The notes under the pieces were generated by a model. It saw only the letters and a program-made list of their open reading frames with translations. It had not been told where the DNA came from and ran no database searches. DNA of 45,945 bases from Planctomycetota bacterium (GTDB lineage Bacteria; Planctomycetota; B15-G4): assembly GCA_003644265.1 (NCBI GenBank), contig QNBX01000015.1, positions 1 through 45,945 on the forward strand, in the 5' to 3' direction. The translations under genes were made by a program, and so were the position numbers. Shown piece after piece: positions 1 to 8,418 of the stretch (its first letter is position 1; every line of letters starts with the position of its first letter).

Positions 1-515
1 ATCATGGTCTTGGCATCGATCAGCGTGCCGGAGCAGACCCAGTTTCCGCCGCTCGTGTCGCTGTACCACATGCGGCAATGCATGTGCCAAGGGAAGATCG
101 TCGCCGTCACGGCGACGGGTGGACTGCTGATCGTCTCCCAGTTCTGCGAGTCGACCGCCGCGCCGAATGAGCGCCCCGCGACGGAATCCAACGGGCCGAA
201 GGGGCCCTCGGGGAGGGACAGGATCGTCTCGACCCCGGTGGCCAGGTCGTAGACCACCGGATAGCTCGGCGCCTCGACCACGGGACGGGGTTCGTACACA
301 GGTGTGCGCGACTTGTAGGTGTCGCGGTCGACCGGCGGCGCCGCGTCATAGCGCAGGGGCCCCTCATCGCCCGGGCGCGCGGGGACCACCTCGCGAGACG
401 TGGTGACGGCATCTACGCTCGGCGTAGCACCGCCCTGGGACTGGGCGCACAGGTCGGACACCGGCAGCGCCAGCGTCACGAGCAGGACGGCACCCACAGC
501 GTGTCGAGTTCTCAT
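1..515 (-). CDS. Secreted trypsin-like serine protease, N-terminal part (cut by window start)
   Basis: An open frame runs from an ATG at 515 leftwards off the window, giving about 171 residues. Residues 1-26 look like a Sec signal peptide: MRTRH, then a hydrophobic stretch from AVGAVLL to ALPV, then a likely cleavage near DLCAQ. A proline-rich linker follows. The last visible residues, WVCSGTLIDAKTM, match the segment just before the catalytic His in trypsin-like (V8/Glu-endopeptidase type) proteases, which usually continues as LTAGHC. The catalytic triad lies outside the window, so activity cannot be checked. No clear Shine-Dalgarno sequence precedes the ATG. The family call rests mainly on the CSGTLI motif and the secretion signal. 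An inactive homologue or another secreted beta-sandwich protein is possible. Confidence 0.6.
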   Translation of the reverse strand, partial: MRTRHAVGAVLLVTLALPVSDLCAQSQGGATPSVDAVTTSREVVPARPGDEGPLRYDAAPPVDRDTYKSRTPVYEPRPVVEAPSYPVVYDLATGVETILSLPEGPFGPLDSVAGRSFGAAVDSQNWETISSPPVAVTATIFPWHMHCRMWYSDTSGGNWVCSGTLIDAKTM

Positions 516-670
516 GGTGATGTGTTCCGCATCAGAGACAGGGCTTGATGGCGGCGGAACAGAACGCCTTGCCCCCCCGCCGCGCTGCATGCCCAGGAGA
601 CCAGTCCACAAAGCTAGCGCACGGCCATCGGGCGGGCCATGCGCACTGCCCCCACCGGGCATACGACACA

Positions 671-690
671 GTGCGCACCTGGGTGCGCAC
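671..690. repeat. Perfect inverted repeat, 9-bp arms, in a gene-free stretch
   Basis: GTGCGCACC and GGTGCGCAC flank a 2-nt centre. It lies in the 300-bp gap (516-815) between the lipoprotein gene ending at 816 and the protease gene starting at 515, both on the minus strand. There is no T-run after it, so it is a weak terminator candidate. It could equally be an operator. I see nothing else in 516-815 that looks like a gene. Confidence 0.35.
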
Positions 691-815
691 CTCGCGCCGC
701 GGCGAGGCACGCGTTGAGCTCTTGTCGGGGGGAGCGCAGCCGTCGCACGCGCTGCTTGACCGGCCCGTCGATCTGCCCCTGGCGCACGTCCGAGCTCGGG
801 CTCCGCCTCAGCTCG

Positions 816-2225
816 CTACCCGTCCCCGAGGTAGCCCAGCGCCTGCAACGCCTGGACTTCGTCCGGCGTCTGGGCCGTGGCCGTGTCGGCCTGCCCTGGG
901 TGCGGCGGCCGCTGCCGACGCTGGGCGTCCGCCGCGCCGGTGAGCTTCTCGGCGATGTCATTGAACATGTCACGGCGCTGCTTGTGCTTGCGTCCGACCC
1001 GGCGCAGCTCCCCTGGGTCCGACTCCAGGTTGACGAGCCGGCCAAAGCCCGGCCCGCTGCGATCGCTCCAGGTGAGCTTCCAGGGCCAGCGCAGGACCCC
1101 CCGGGAGGGCGGGCGGTCGAAGAACAGCATGCGATCCCGAGGAACTCCGCCGCCCAGGGGCAGTCCGGGCAACCAGCCCTCGGGCGCAACCTCCAGCACC
1201 TCGAGGATGGTGGGAAGATAGTCCACCTGGCTGACAAACTCGGACCGCCGAGTGCCGGCCAGTACGCCCCCGGGAAAATGCACGATCAGTGGCGTGCGCA
1301 GGGCCTCCTGGTAAAGCTGGCCATGCCCGCCCAGGCCCTCGCGCTGGCCCAGCGCCTCGCCGTGGTCGGACGTGATGATCACCAGGGCGTCGTCCAGCAG
1401 GTCCAACTCGCGCCACTGCGCCAGCCACGCGCCGATGGTGTCGTCCGCCTGTCGGATGTTGCCGTCGTACAGAGCCACGAGGGCCTCGCGCTGTTCGGGC
1501 GTCACCGGCGCCTTGGCGTAGAACACGTCCTTGGCCGGGATGCCCTTCAGCCGCTCGCGAGCATCGGGCAGAAACAGCGTGTCGTAGGGCGGCGGCGGGT
1601 CGTAGATCGAGGAGTCGTGCCGGTACAGGTCCTGTGCGTGCACGTCCCAGATGTGCAGGAACAAGAACAGCGGCGCGTCGCGGGGGCGCTCGGCCATCGC
1701 CTGGTGGTAATGCTCAAGCATGTCGCCCATGCGCCGGTGATCGACGAAGACGTCGAAGCCGCGATCGAAGCCGTGGCGCTCGTGGATCCAGCCCCGTTGG
1801 AAGACGGCCACGGTGTGGTAGCCCAGCGCGTCCAGCCGCTCGGGCAGCGTGGGCACCTCGCCGCTCAGGGCCTTGTCAGACTCGACCACGCCGTGCTGAT
1901 CGGGGTGCAGGCCGGAGAACATGCTCATGTGCGTGATCAGCGTCCAGGGCGACACGGCGTAGCTGTTGTCGAACACGACGCACTCTTCGCGGGCAAAGCG
2001 GTCGATCTGCGGCGTCGTGTCCCGCTCGTAGCCGTAGAGCCCGAGGTGGTCCCGTCGCAGCGTGTCGATGGAGATGAGCACGATGGTGGGCCGTGCCAGA
2101 CGCTCGGGTGCGGCTGGCTCCGTGCAGGCCGCCAGCGCCAGCGTCAGCAGCCCGGTCGCCAGGCAGCGGAGCGGCGCACGCAACCTGAGGAGCGGTGCGT
2201 GGGGTGCGGGGTCTGTCAGCGCCAC
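816..2225 (-). CDS. Lipoprotein alkaline-phosphatase/sulfatase superfamily hydrolase with Thr nucleophile
   Basis: 469 residues, GTG start. It has a lipoprotein signal peptide with lipobox LAAC (Cys34), so it is probably membrane-anchored on the outer face. The AP-superfamily fold is shown by the metal-binding ISIDTLRRDH (Asp54), the nucleophile segment WTLITHMSMFSG, and TSDHGE (Asp287, His288) with a later GGHG (His301). In true sulfatases the nucleophile position is Cys or Ser in C/S-x-P-x-R and is converted to formylglycine. Here it is Thr95, with Ile for Pro and His for Arg. This points to a phosphate or phosphonate ester, not a sulfate ester, although databases would label it sulfatase (PF00884). 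It ends in ALGYLGDG, a tail shared by its paralogues in this window (8419-9840 and 41282-42721). The substrate is unknown. Confidence 0.8.
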   Translation of the reverse strand: MALTDPAPHAPLLRLRAPLRCLATGLLTLALAACTEPAAPERLARPTIVLISIDTLRRDHLGLYGYERDTTPQIDRFAREECVVFDNSYAVSPWTLITHMSMFSGLHPDQHGVVESDKALSGEVPTLPERLDALGYHTVAVFQRGWIHERHGFDRGFDVFVDHRRMGDMLEHYHQAMAERPRDAPLFLFLHIWDVHAQDLYRHDSSIYDPPPPYDTLFLPDARERLKGIPAKDVFYAKAPVTPEQREALVALYDGNIRQADDTIGAWLAQWRELDLLDDALVIITSDHGEALGQREGLGGHGQLYQEALRTPLIVHFPGGVLAGTRRSEFVSQVDYLPTILEVLEVAPEGWLPGLPLGGGVPRDRMLFFDRPPSRGVLRWPWKLTWSDRSGPGFGRLVNLESDPGELRRVGRKHKQRRDMFNDIAEKLTGAADAQRRQRPPHPGQADTATAQTPDEVQALQALGYLGDG

Positions 2226-2500
2226 AGCTTGCAGCTTCCGTCGGGGTCACCTGTCAGCGCGGGTCGCCGCGAGGGAACAGGCGTAGGTAGCGGTCGTCCG
2301 CGTGCCGGCACGTTCCTCGATCAGCGATCAGCAGCTTCGCAGTGGTGCGCACGTTTGCCGCTACGGTCGCGGGCATGCCATAGCCGACGGAGAAAGCGCA
2401 CGTGTCGCTCGTCGCCGGAGGCCGACGCTAGCACGGCCCCCCCGAGAGCCGCAAGCTGAGCGAGGCGCGCGACCAGCGGTAGTTGTCAACGATTCTGAGA

Positions 2501-2549
2501 CAGCCGGGCTGGAGCCGAGACTCCGGGTCTCGATCCGCCAACTGGCGGA
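2501..2549. repeat. Three stacked inverted repeats in a gene-free stretch
   Basis: Three perfect short hairpins follow each other: CAGCC/GGCTG (2501-2511), CGAGAC/GTCTCG (2516-2532, 5-nt loop) and TCCGCCA/TGGCGGA (2534-2549, 2-nt centre). They lie in the 427-bp gap 2226-2652, downstream of the phosphoesterase gene (minus strand, stop at 2653). They may end or stabilise its transcript. The short reading frames crossing this gap are Arg/Pro-rich with no usable start or family features, and I do not call them genes. Confidence 0.35.
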
Positions 2550-2652
2550 CGTGATCCACCCAGGCTGACCAGCACGGCAGCACCACGAGGACGCCATGGC
2601 TGCGCACCACAGCCTGCCGGCGTCCCGACAGGCGCCCGGCCGCCCCGCACGC

Positions 2653-3498
2653 TCAGCCCTGCCCCAGCTGCAACAGCTCGAAGCCGGGCTGGCCGTAGCG
2701 CGCGCGGCCCGTGCGCACGTGCAGGTTCGGCAGCGGATCGCAGCGCCCCTCGCTGTGGGTGTGTCCGCAGAGCACGGTGACCTCTCGCTCGGGATGGGAC
2801 CCGACCACCTCGCGCAGCATGTCGCCCATGGCCTGGCAGGTGAATCCGGGCAGCCAGTCGTCGTCGGAGATGGCGCCCTCGTGCCAGCAGGCCTCACGGA
2901 ACGGCGGCACGTGCGTCAGGACGATCACGCGGGGGTGGGACTCCAGCGCCGCGATCAGATGCGGGCGCAAGCTCATGGCCGCCTCGTCACCGAGCGCGCC
3001 GAGCGTGGCCGCCAGTTCCGGCTTGTGGTTCCAACCCCACATCGGATCGGCCTGCACGCTGATCGTGTCGGCGGATCCCGCGGAGCGCAGCTCGTCGATG
3101 ACCACGTAGTCGTTGAGCACCACCTCGCTCTCGGCAAAGTCGCCGATGCGCGCGTCGCCCCAGCCGCCGTGGCCCACCAGCGCGGTGTGGTGGGCCAGTT
3201 CGACCACGCCGGCTGCGGACAGCCAGTGCAGGCCGGGCAGGCTCAGACGCCGCATGCGCCCGCGCAGTTCGACCAGCGAACCGCCGTAATAGTCATGATT
3301 GCCCAGCACGAAGTAGACCGGGAGTTGCAGCGCGTCGGTCACGAAACGCAACCAGCGCTCCAGACTGCCCGCCTCGGCGATGTCGCCGCCGAGCAACAAC
3401 GCCTCACAGCCAGACTCCGCGATGTCGCGGCAGAACGCGGACGCCGCCGAGGTGCCCACGAAGTTGAGATGGATGTCGGTGGCCCAAGCTGCGCGCAT
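2653..3498 (-). CDS. Calcineurin-like metallophosphoesterase
   Basis: 281 residues. All hallmarks of the two-metal calcineurin-like phosphoesterase fold (PF00149) are present in order: TDIH (Asp8, His10), LLLGGDI (Asp39), VLGNHD (Asn67, His68, Asp69), then VLTHVPPF and, near the C-terminus, CGHTHSEG. There is no signal peptide or membrane segment, so it should be cytoplasmic. Family members hydrolyse phosphomonoesters or phosphodiesters (cyclic nucleotides, UDP-diacylglucosamine, nucleic acids). Nothing in the sequence picks the substrate. It stands alone: the neighbouring gene on the same strand begins 427 bp further on, and the gene to the right is divergent from a 230-bp shared upstream region. 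Confidence 0.85.
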   Translation of the reverse strand: MRAAWATDIHLNFVGTSAASAFCRDIAESGCEALLLGGDIAEAGSLERWLRFVTDALQLPVYFVLGNHDYYGGSLVELRGRMRRLSLPGLHWLSAAGVVELAHHTALVGHGGWGDARIGDFAESEVVLNDYVVIDELRSAGSADTISVQADPMWGWNHKPELAATLGALGDEAAMSLRPHLIAALESHPRVIVLTHVPPFREACWHEGAISDDDWLPGFTCQAMGDMLREVVGSHPEREVTVLCGHTHSEGRCDPLPNLHVRTGRARYGQPGFELLQLGQG

Positions 3499-3728
3499 CG
3501 GGCGTGCTCCCGCTTCGAGCTGAGTGTCCGCGCCTCAAGCGTAGCGAACGCCAGCAGCATTGGGACGCGCCTGTCCAGCCGCTCCGCTGCTGCCTGGGGC
3601 CAGCCTTGGGCCGGGTCCCGTGAGCCTGCCCGCACCAAGGCCGGCCGTGACGGCCCGGCGCTGCGCACGCGCCGCGCGTCCCGCAGAACAAGCTCGGGCG
3701 CGCATCACGGGATAGGTAAGCTGAGCCC

Positions 3729-5279
3729 ATGATCGCGCGGCGTGTCACGTCTCGGTGCCTGGCCTCGACCCGGCTTGCGGCCCGGGTCGCGGCCCGGGCG
3801 CTGATGCTCACGTTGTCGCTCGCGTGTCAGGACGCCGGCCCCGACGCCGCCTCCGCGTCGCGACCCAAGCTGGCCATCTTCGGCATCGACGGCGCCACGT
3901 TCGGCGTGATCGACCCGCTGCTGGCCCAGGGGCGCCTGCCCCACCTGGCCGCGTTGATCGAGGCCGGCACGCGCATGCCGCTGCTGAGCAACGAGGACGA
4001 CGGCTCGCCCGTGCTGTGGGCCACGATCCTGACCGGCGTCAGCAAGCAGCGCCACGGCATCCTCGGCTTCTCGCGCCGGCAGGGCGAGCAGATGGTCACC
4101 TATCGCTCGAGCGACCGCCGCGCGCCCGCGCTCTGGAACATGGTCTCGACCCGCGGCGGCACCGTGGGCGTAGCGGGCTTCCTCAACACCTGGCCCGCGG
4201 AGCCGGTCTCCGGCTGGCTGGTGAGCGACCGTTTCCAGGCCTCCAAGCGCGCGACGCGCGGCGCGTACGGCGACGGCAGCGCCGTGACCTGGCCCGAGCC
4301 GTTGATGCACGAGCTGGCACACCTCTGGCGCGACCCCGACGCGCTCACCCGGGAGGAGCTGCTGCCCTGGGCCCGCTTCAGCGACGCCGAGTGGCAGATG
4401 CTGCTGACGCGCGATCACGAGGCCCGGCCCGTGCGCGGCAACGGCTTCGTGAACCTCAAGTTTGCCTGGGCCGCGACGCACTCGGTGGCCCAGGTCACCG
4501 AGCACCTGCTGGCCACACGCGAGCAGCCGGACCTGGTGCTGGCCTACCTCGAGCTGCCCGACCGCGTGGGCCACAGCTTCTGGCCCTTCTGGCAGCCCGA
4601 CGCCGTGCGCGACCGCGCCAGCCTCGACCACGACCGCGTGGAGCGCTTCGGCGGCCTGGTCCCCGGCTCGTACGAGGTGGTGGACGCGCTGATCGGGCGC
4701 ATGCTGGCGCAGCTCGACCCGGACACGACGGTGTTCGTGGTCTCGGATCACGGCATGCGCTCCGGCGGCGGCTCGGGCTACGACGCCGACGAACCGCTCA
4801 ACGTCGGGCGCGGCGCGCAGCACGATCGGCAGGGCGTGCTGATCGCCAGCGGCCCCGCCATCCGCCCGGGCGCCGTGGCCGCCGCCGAGCTGCTGGACAT
4901 CGCGCCCACGGTGCTGGCCGCGCTGGGGCTGCCCGGATCGCGCCAGACCGAGGGCCGGGTGCTCGACGAGCTGCTCGCGCCCGGCTTTGTCGCACGGCAC
5001 CCCCAGGGCCCCGCGCTGCTCGAGCCGCCGCTGCGCCGCCGCGAGCTGGCCCTGCCCGAGGGCGTCGACGACGCCTACCTGCGCCAGTTCCAGGCCATGG
5101 GCTACATCGGCGGCGACGGCCAGGAGCTCGACTGGCAAGGCGCTCAGCATGCTGCCAAGGAGGGCGCGTCACATGACGGGCGCGAGGGCTCGCAGCGTGG
5201 CGCCGGCGGCAGCACCCAGCATGGCCCCGACGGCAGCGCAGGCCACGACCACGACGAGGGCACGCGCGATCAGCGCTGA
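3729..5279 (+). CDS. Lipoprotein-like type I phosphodiesterase/nucleotide pyrophosphatase family protein
   Basis: 516 residues. The N-terminus is a long basic leader with a hydrophobic core ending SLACQ (Cys33), probably a lipoprotein signal though the lipobox is imperfect. The AP-superfamily core is seen in LAIFGIDGAT (Asp54), the nucleophile segment SPVLWATILTG (Ser93 at the nucleophile position) followed by KQRHGILG, and VVSDHGMRSGG. This layout fits the phosphodiesterase/nucleotide pyrophosphatase branch (PF01663) better than sulfatases. The family core ends at about residue 460 with QAMGYIGG, as in the other paralogues. A further tail of about 45 residues, rich in Gly, His, Asp, Gln and Ser, follows and looks disordered. 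The substrate is unknown. Confidence 0.8.
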   Translation: MIARRVTSRCLASTRLAARVAARALMLTLSLACQDAGPDAASASRPKLAIFGIDGATFGVIDPLLAQGRLPHLAALIEAGTRMPLLSNEDDGSPVLWATILTGVSKQRHGILGFSRRQGEQMVTYRSSDRRAPALWNMVSTRGGTVGVAGFLNTWPAEPVSGWLVSDRFQASKRATRGAYGDGSAVTWPEPLMHELAHLWRDPDALTREELLPWARFSDAEWQMLLTRDHEARPVRGNGFVNLKFAWAATHSVAQVTEHLLATREQPDLVLAYLELPDRVGHSFWPFWQPDAVRDRASLDHDRVERFGGLVPGSYEVVDALIGRMLAQLDPDTTVFVVSDHGMRSGGGSGYDADEPLNVGRGAQHDRQGVLIASGPAIRPGAVAAAELLDIAPTVLAALGLPGSRQTEGRVLDELLAPGFVARHPQGPALLEPPLRRRELALPEGVDDAYLRQFQAMGYIGGDGQELDWQGAQHAAKEGASHDGREGSQRGAGGSTQHGPDGSAGHDHDEGTRDQR

Positions 5280-5284
5280 GAGCC

Positions 5285-5322
5285 GGCACGGGCAGCGCGG
5301 GCCCGACCGCGCGGCCCGTGCC
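5285..5322 (+). terminator. Strong GC-rich stem-loop after the phosphodiesterase gene
   Basis: GGCACGGGC (5285-5293) pairs with GCCCGTGCC (5314-5322), and after one mismatch GCGCG (5295-5299) pairs with CGCGC (5308-5312), leaving an 8-nt loop. It begins 6 bp after the stop codon at 5279. There is no T-run, which is common for terminators in GC-rich genomes. Confidence 0.6.
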
Positions 5323-5444
5323 CGGCATTGACACGACCCGCCGCACGCGTCACCGTTGAAGGCGCTTGGGAGCGGCTGTGAGAGGCCCTCCCTGGAGCGG
5401 CCTCGCCGTCGTTTCGAGCTCCCCAGACTGCAAGGACCACCGCC

Positions 5445-5717
5445 ATGGCGCGCACCTCCTACTCCTACGAGAAGTTCCAACGCGAGAAGCGCAAGGCCGA
5501 GAAGCGAGCCCAGCGCCTGGAGAAGAAGCGCTCGCGCAAGGCGGGTGAGCCCGGCGCCGAGGGCACCGACGCGGACGGCAACCCTGTCGCGGCCGAGGGT
5601 GATGACGCGGCGGCCTCCGACGCCGGCAGCGAGGCTCCCCAGGACGCGCCGGGCAGCGAGGCCCAGGGCAGCGATGAGCAGCCCGACACCCCGGAGCGGC
5701 CCTCCGGCGAGGCCTGA
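5445..5717 (+). CDS. Small charged hypothetical protein (basic N-half, acidic low-complexity C-half)
   Basis: 90 residues. AAGGA at 5432-5436 gives a well-spaced ribosome site before the ATG. Residues 1-33 (MARTSYSYEKFQREKRKAEK and on) are very basic and probably a helix. Residues 34-90 are Gly, Ala, Glu and Asp rich with no Lys or hydrophobic core and are probably disordered. The N-terminal pattern (S-Y-S-Y-E-K-x-Q-R-E-x-x-K) resembles short uncharacterised proteins of other GC-rich bacteria, from memory. A TTGACA hexamer at 5328-5333 could be its -35, but the -10 is poor. The methyltransferase gene starts 11 bp after its stop, so the two may be cotranscribed. Function is unknown; the charge split suggests nucleic-acid or ribosome binding, which is only a guess. 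Confidence 0.65.
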   Translation: MARTSYSYEKFQREKRKAEKRAQRLEKKRSRKAGEPGAEGTDADGNPVAAEGDDAAASDAGSEAPQDAPGSEAQGSDEQPDTPERPSGEA

Positions 5718-5728
5718 CCCGCGCCCCC

Positions 5729-6325
5729 ATGCCCCGCCCCGGCGCTGAGCTCGAGCGCCTGATCGACGAGCTGCGGCAGCGCCTCGACGCGCTGCCGGGA
5801 GACGACCGCGGCGGCTTCGTGAGCAGCGACCTGCCCGCCGTCGACCGCGTGCTCGCGACCATCGTGGCCCAGGACCTGGCCCCCGGGCCGCTCTTCTGCG
5901 AGTGGGGCAGCGGCCTGGGTGGCGTCTGCGCCGTGGCCGCGCTGCACGGATTCACGCCCTTCGGCATCGAGATCCAGGACGAGCTGGTGGACGCCGCGCG
6001 CGAGCTGGCCGAGGACCTGGCCCTGCCCTCGGTCTTTGCCCAGGGCACCTTCCTGCTCCCCGGCGATGAGCAGCTGCTGGGCGAGGACACGCACACGCGG
6101 CCCTCCTTCGACCGCCAGGCCTGGGACGAGCTGCAGCTCTCACCGCGCGACTGCGACCTGATCTTCGCCTACCCCTGGCCCGGCGAGGAGCGCCTGATGG
6201 ACGCCCTGTTCCTGCGCCACGCCGCGCCCCAGGCCCTGCTGCTGACCTTCCACGACCGCGATCGCGTGCTGGTGCAGCGCAAGCTCGCCGACCAGGAGGA
6301 GCTGCGCTCGCTCGGCTGGATGTGA
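5729..6325 (+). CDS. SAM-dependent methyltransferase-like protein
   Basis: 198 residues. FCEWGSGLGG (residues 56-65) is a class I methyltransferase motif I, followed by GIEIQDELVDAAR, whose Glu would bind the SAM ribose. DLIFAYPWPGEE sits where motif IV (D-PP-W/Y) lies. There is no signal peptide or membrane segment. It is shorter than most small-molecule methyltransferases but contains the Rossmann core. The start lacks a clear ribosome site and is only 11 bp from the upstream stop, which favours translational coupling with the small charged protein. The substrate cannot be read from the sequence; proteins of this shape include protein-lysine and RNA methyltransferases. Confidence 0.7.
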   Translation: MPRPGAELERLIDELRQRLDALPGDDRGGFVSSDLPAVDRVLATIVAQDLAPGPLFCEWGSGLGGVCAVAALHGFTPFGIEIQDELVDAARELAEDLALPSVFAQGTFLLPGDEQLLGEDTHTRPSFDRQAWDELQLSPRDCDLIFAYPWPGEERLMDALFLRHAAPQALLLTFHDRDRVLVQRKLADQEELRSLGWM

Positions 6326-6424
6326 GCCGCGCCCAGGTGAGCCAGGCCCGGCCCGCGCGACCCGCCTGGGGGCGCTGCCCCTGGCACCCGTCCCCGGCTC
6401 CAGCTGAGTTCGGTCGCGGACTGC

Positions 6425-6573
6425 TAGACTGCCCGGCGCGTTGACTGTGGTCCGCATGCCATCGTCGGCAGACGCGCCAAGGCCGGCACGCTCGCCCGTG
6501 CCATCGCTGGCACGCTCGCCGGCGCCAACACGCCCCCGCCGCCGCCTGCCGCTCCCCTCCGAGGTCTGCTCCC
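6425..6573 (+). promoter_or_regulatory. Candidate promoter and structured leader of the helicase gene
   Basis: TAGACT at 6425-6430 is a possible -10 element, which would give an mRNA leader of about 135 nt. The leader holds the perfect hairpin CGTGCCA/TGGCACG (6497-6514, 4-nt loop) and a 12-bp direct repeat GGCACGCTCGCC at 6485 and 6509. Long structured leaders are known for the cold-shock helicase csdA/deaD in E. coli. That this one regulates is inference. No good -35 is seen. Confidence 0.3.
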
Positions 6574-8274
6574 GTGCCTGCCGCCGCACCCACCCAGCCG
6601 GGCTTCGCCGAGCTTGGCCTCTCCGAGCCCATGCTGGCCGCGCTCGACGCGGTGGGCTATGAGGCCCCGTCTCCGATCCAGGCTGCCACCATCCCCCAGC
6701 TGCTGGCGGGCAAGGACGTGCTGGGTCAGGCCCAGACGGGCACCGGCAAGACCGGCGCCTTCGCCCTGCCGCTGATCGACCGCCTCGACCTGGCGCGCCG
6801 CGAGCCCCAGGTGCTGGTGCTGACCCCCACGCGCGAGCTGGCCATCCAGGTGGCCGAGGCCTTCCAGCGCTACGCCGCGCGCATGCCCGGCTTTCATGTG
6901 CTGCCCGTGTACGGCGGCCAGCCCTACCCGGTGCAGGTGCGCTCGCTCAAGCGCGGCGTGCACGTGATCGTGGGCACGCCCGGCCGCGTCATGGACCACA
7001 TCCGTCGCAAGACGCTGAAGCTCGGCGGGCTCTCGGCCATGGTGCTGGACGAGGCCGACGAGATGCTGGCCATGGGCTTCCTCGAGGACGTCACCTGGAT
7101 CCTCGAGCAGACCCCGGACCAGCGACAGATCGCGCTGTTCTCCGCCACCATGCCCCCCGCCGTGCGGCGCATCACCGAGCGCTACCTGCGTGATCCCATC
7201 GAGATCAAGACGCAGATGCGCGGCAAGACCGCCGACACCATCCGTCAGCGGCAGCTGGTGCTGCACCACGGGCAGAAGCTGGACGCGCTCACGCGCCTGC
7301 TCGAGGTGGAAGACGTGGACGGCATGCTCGTGTTCGTGCGCACGCGCATCGAGACGGCGGAGCTGGCCGAGAAGCTGGAGGCCCGCGGCTACGCCACCGC
7401 GGCGCTGAGCGGCGACATCGCCCAGCCCCAGCGCGAGAAGACCGTCGAGCGCTTCAAGAGCGGCAAGCTGGACGTGCTGGTGGCCACCGACGTGGCGGCT
7501 CGCGGCCTGGACGTAGAGCGCATCAGCCACGTGGTCAACTTCGACATCCCGCACGACCCCGAGGCCTACATCCACCGCATCGGACGCACGGGCCGCGCCG
7601 GGCGCCAGGGCGAGGCGATCCTGTTCGTGACGCCTCGCGAGCGGCGCATGCTGGGCATCATCCAGAACGTCATCGGTCAGAAGATCGAGATGATGACGGC
7701 GCCCTCCACCGACGAGGTCAACCAGCGCCGCATCGGGCGCTTCAAGCAGCGCATCACCGAGGTGCGCGACACCCGCGACACGGCCTTCTTCGAGCGGCTG
7801 ATCGAGGAGTACATCGACGAGACCGGGGCCTCGCCGCTGGAGGCCGCAGCGGCCCTGGCGCTGATGCTGCAGGGCAACCAACCGCTGCTGCTGGCCGAGC
7901 TGCCGCCCCCCAGCGCGCCCCCGCCCAAGGCGGGCCACAAGGGCAAGCCCGGCGCACGCCCGGAGCGCCCAGGACACGACGCCGGCCCGCGACGCCCCAT
8001 GCCCGGGCTGGTGACCTACCGCGTGGAGGTCGGCTACGCCCACGGCGTCAAGCCCGGCATGATCATGGGCGCCGTCGCCAACGAAGGCGGGCTCGAGGGC
8101 CGCCACATCGGGCGCATCGAGATCCAGGACGACTTCAGCCTGGTGGACCTGCCCAAGGGCATGCCCAAGGATGTCTTCAAGGCGATCAGCGCCGCGCGCG
8201 TGTGCGGTCAGCGCCTGCGCATCTCCAAGTTCGTGGAGGGAGCCCCGCACTCGCGAGGGCCGCGCCAGGCTTGA
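6574..8274 (+). CDS. deaD: DEAD-box RNA helicase, DeaD/CsdA type
   Basis: 566 residues. The GTG start is supported by GAGGT eight bases upstream. The motifs are complete: Q motif (Phe11 to Gln36), AQTGTGKT (53-60), PTRELA, TPGR, DEAD (159-162), SAT (190-192), VATDVAARGLDV and HRIGRTGR (334-341). Residues about 483-560, beginning YRVEVGYAHGVKPG and including IGRIEIQDDFSLVDLP, form the DbpA/CsdA RNA-binding domain (PF03880). That domain separates DeaD and DbpA from RhlE and SrmB. Between the core and this domain is a Pro/Gly/Lys-rich linker. Family members unwind structured RNA in ribosome assembly and mRNA decay, often at low temperature. The cytoplasmic role is well supported; DeaD rather than DbpA is my choice from the long core and linker. 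Confidence 0.92.
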   Translation: MPAAAPTQPGFAELGLSEPMLAALDAVGYEAPSPIQAATIPQLLAGKDVLGQAQTGTGKTGAFALPLIDRLDLARREPQVLVLTPTRELAIQVAEAFQRYAARMPGFHVLPVYGGQPYPVQVRSLKRGVHVIVGTPGRVMDHIRRKTLKLGGLSAMVLDEADEMLAMGFLEDVTWILEQTPDQRQIALFSATMPPAVRRITERYLRDPIEIKTQMRGKTADTIRQRQLVLHHGQKLDALTRLLEVEDVDGMLVFVRTRIETAELAEKLEARGYATAALSGDIAQPQREKTVERFKSGKLDVLVATDVAARGLDVERISHVVNFDIPHDPEAYIHRIGRTGRAGRQGEAILFVTPRERRMLGIIQNVIGQKIEMMTAPSTDEVNQRRIGRFKQRITEVRDTRDTAFFERLIEEYIDETGASPLEAAAALALMLQGNQPLLLAELPPPSAPPPKAGHKGKPGARPERPGHDAGPRRPMPGLVTYRVEVGYAHGVKPGMIMGAVANEGGLEGRHIGRIEIQDDFSLVDLPKGMPKDVFKAISAARVCGQRLRISKFVEGAPHSRGPRQA

Positions 8275-8418
8275 GGCAGGGCGCGCCCGTCTTGCAGCGC
8301 GCGAGCCCGGCGCGGGCGTCGGGTGGCGGCGCGAGCGCAGGCAACGAAACGCGATCTCGACTGAGGCGCGTTGGTCGGAGATCATGTCGCTTCGACTTGC
8401 CCGACGCCCAAGGTGTTC

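Noticed and set aside
816..2225. Calling this gene and its paralogues sulfatases
   Set aside because: The nucleophile position is Thr or Ser in a context that does not match C/S-x-P-x-R, so formylglycine formation is not expected.
2428..2610. Possible 60-residue gene on the minus strand in the 2226-2652 gap
   Set aside because: No ribosome site, Cys/Trp/Arg-rich composition typical of random GC-rich frames, and it crosses the three hairpins.
5169..5290. Transmembrane-like segment on the minus strand (ALVVVVACAAVGAM)
   Set aside because: It is the antisense of the low-complexity tail of the phosphodiesterase gene, and no start or ribosome site supports a gene.
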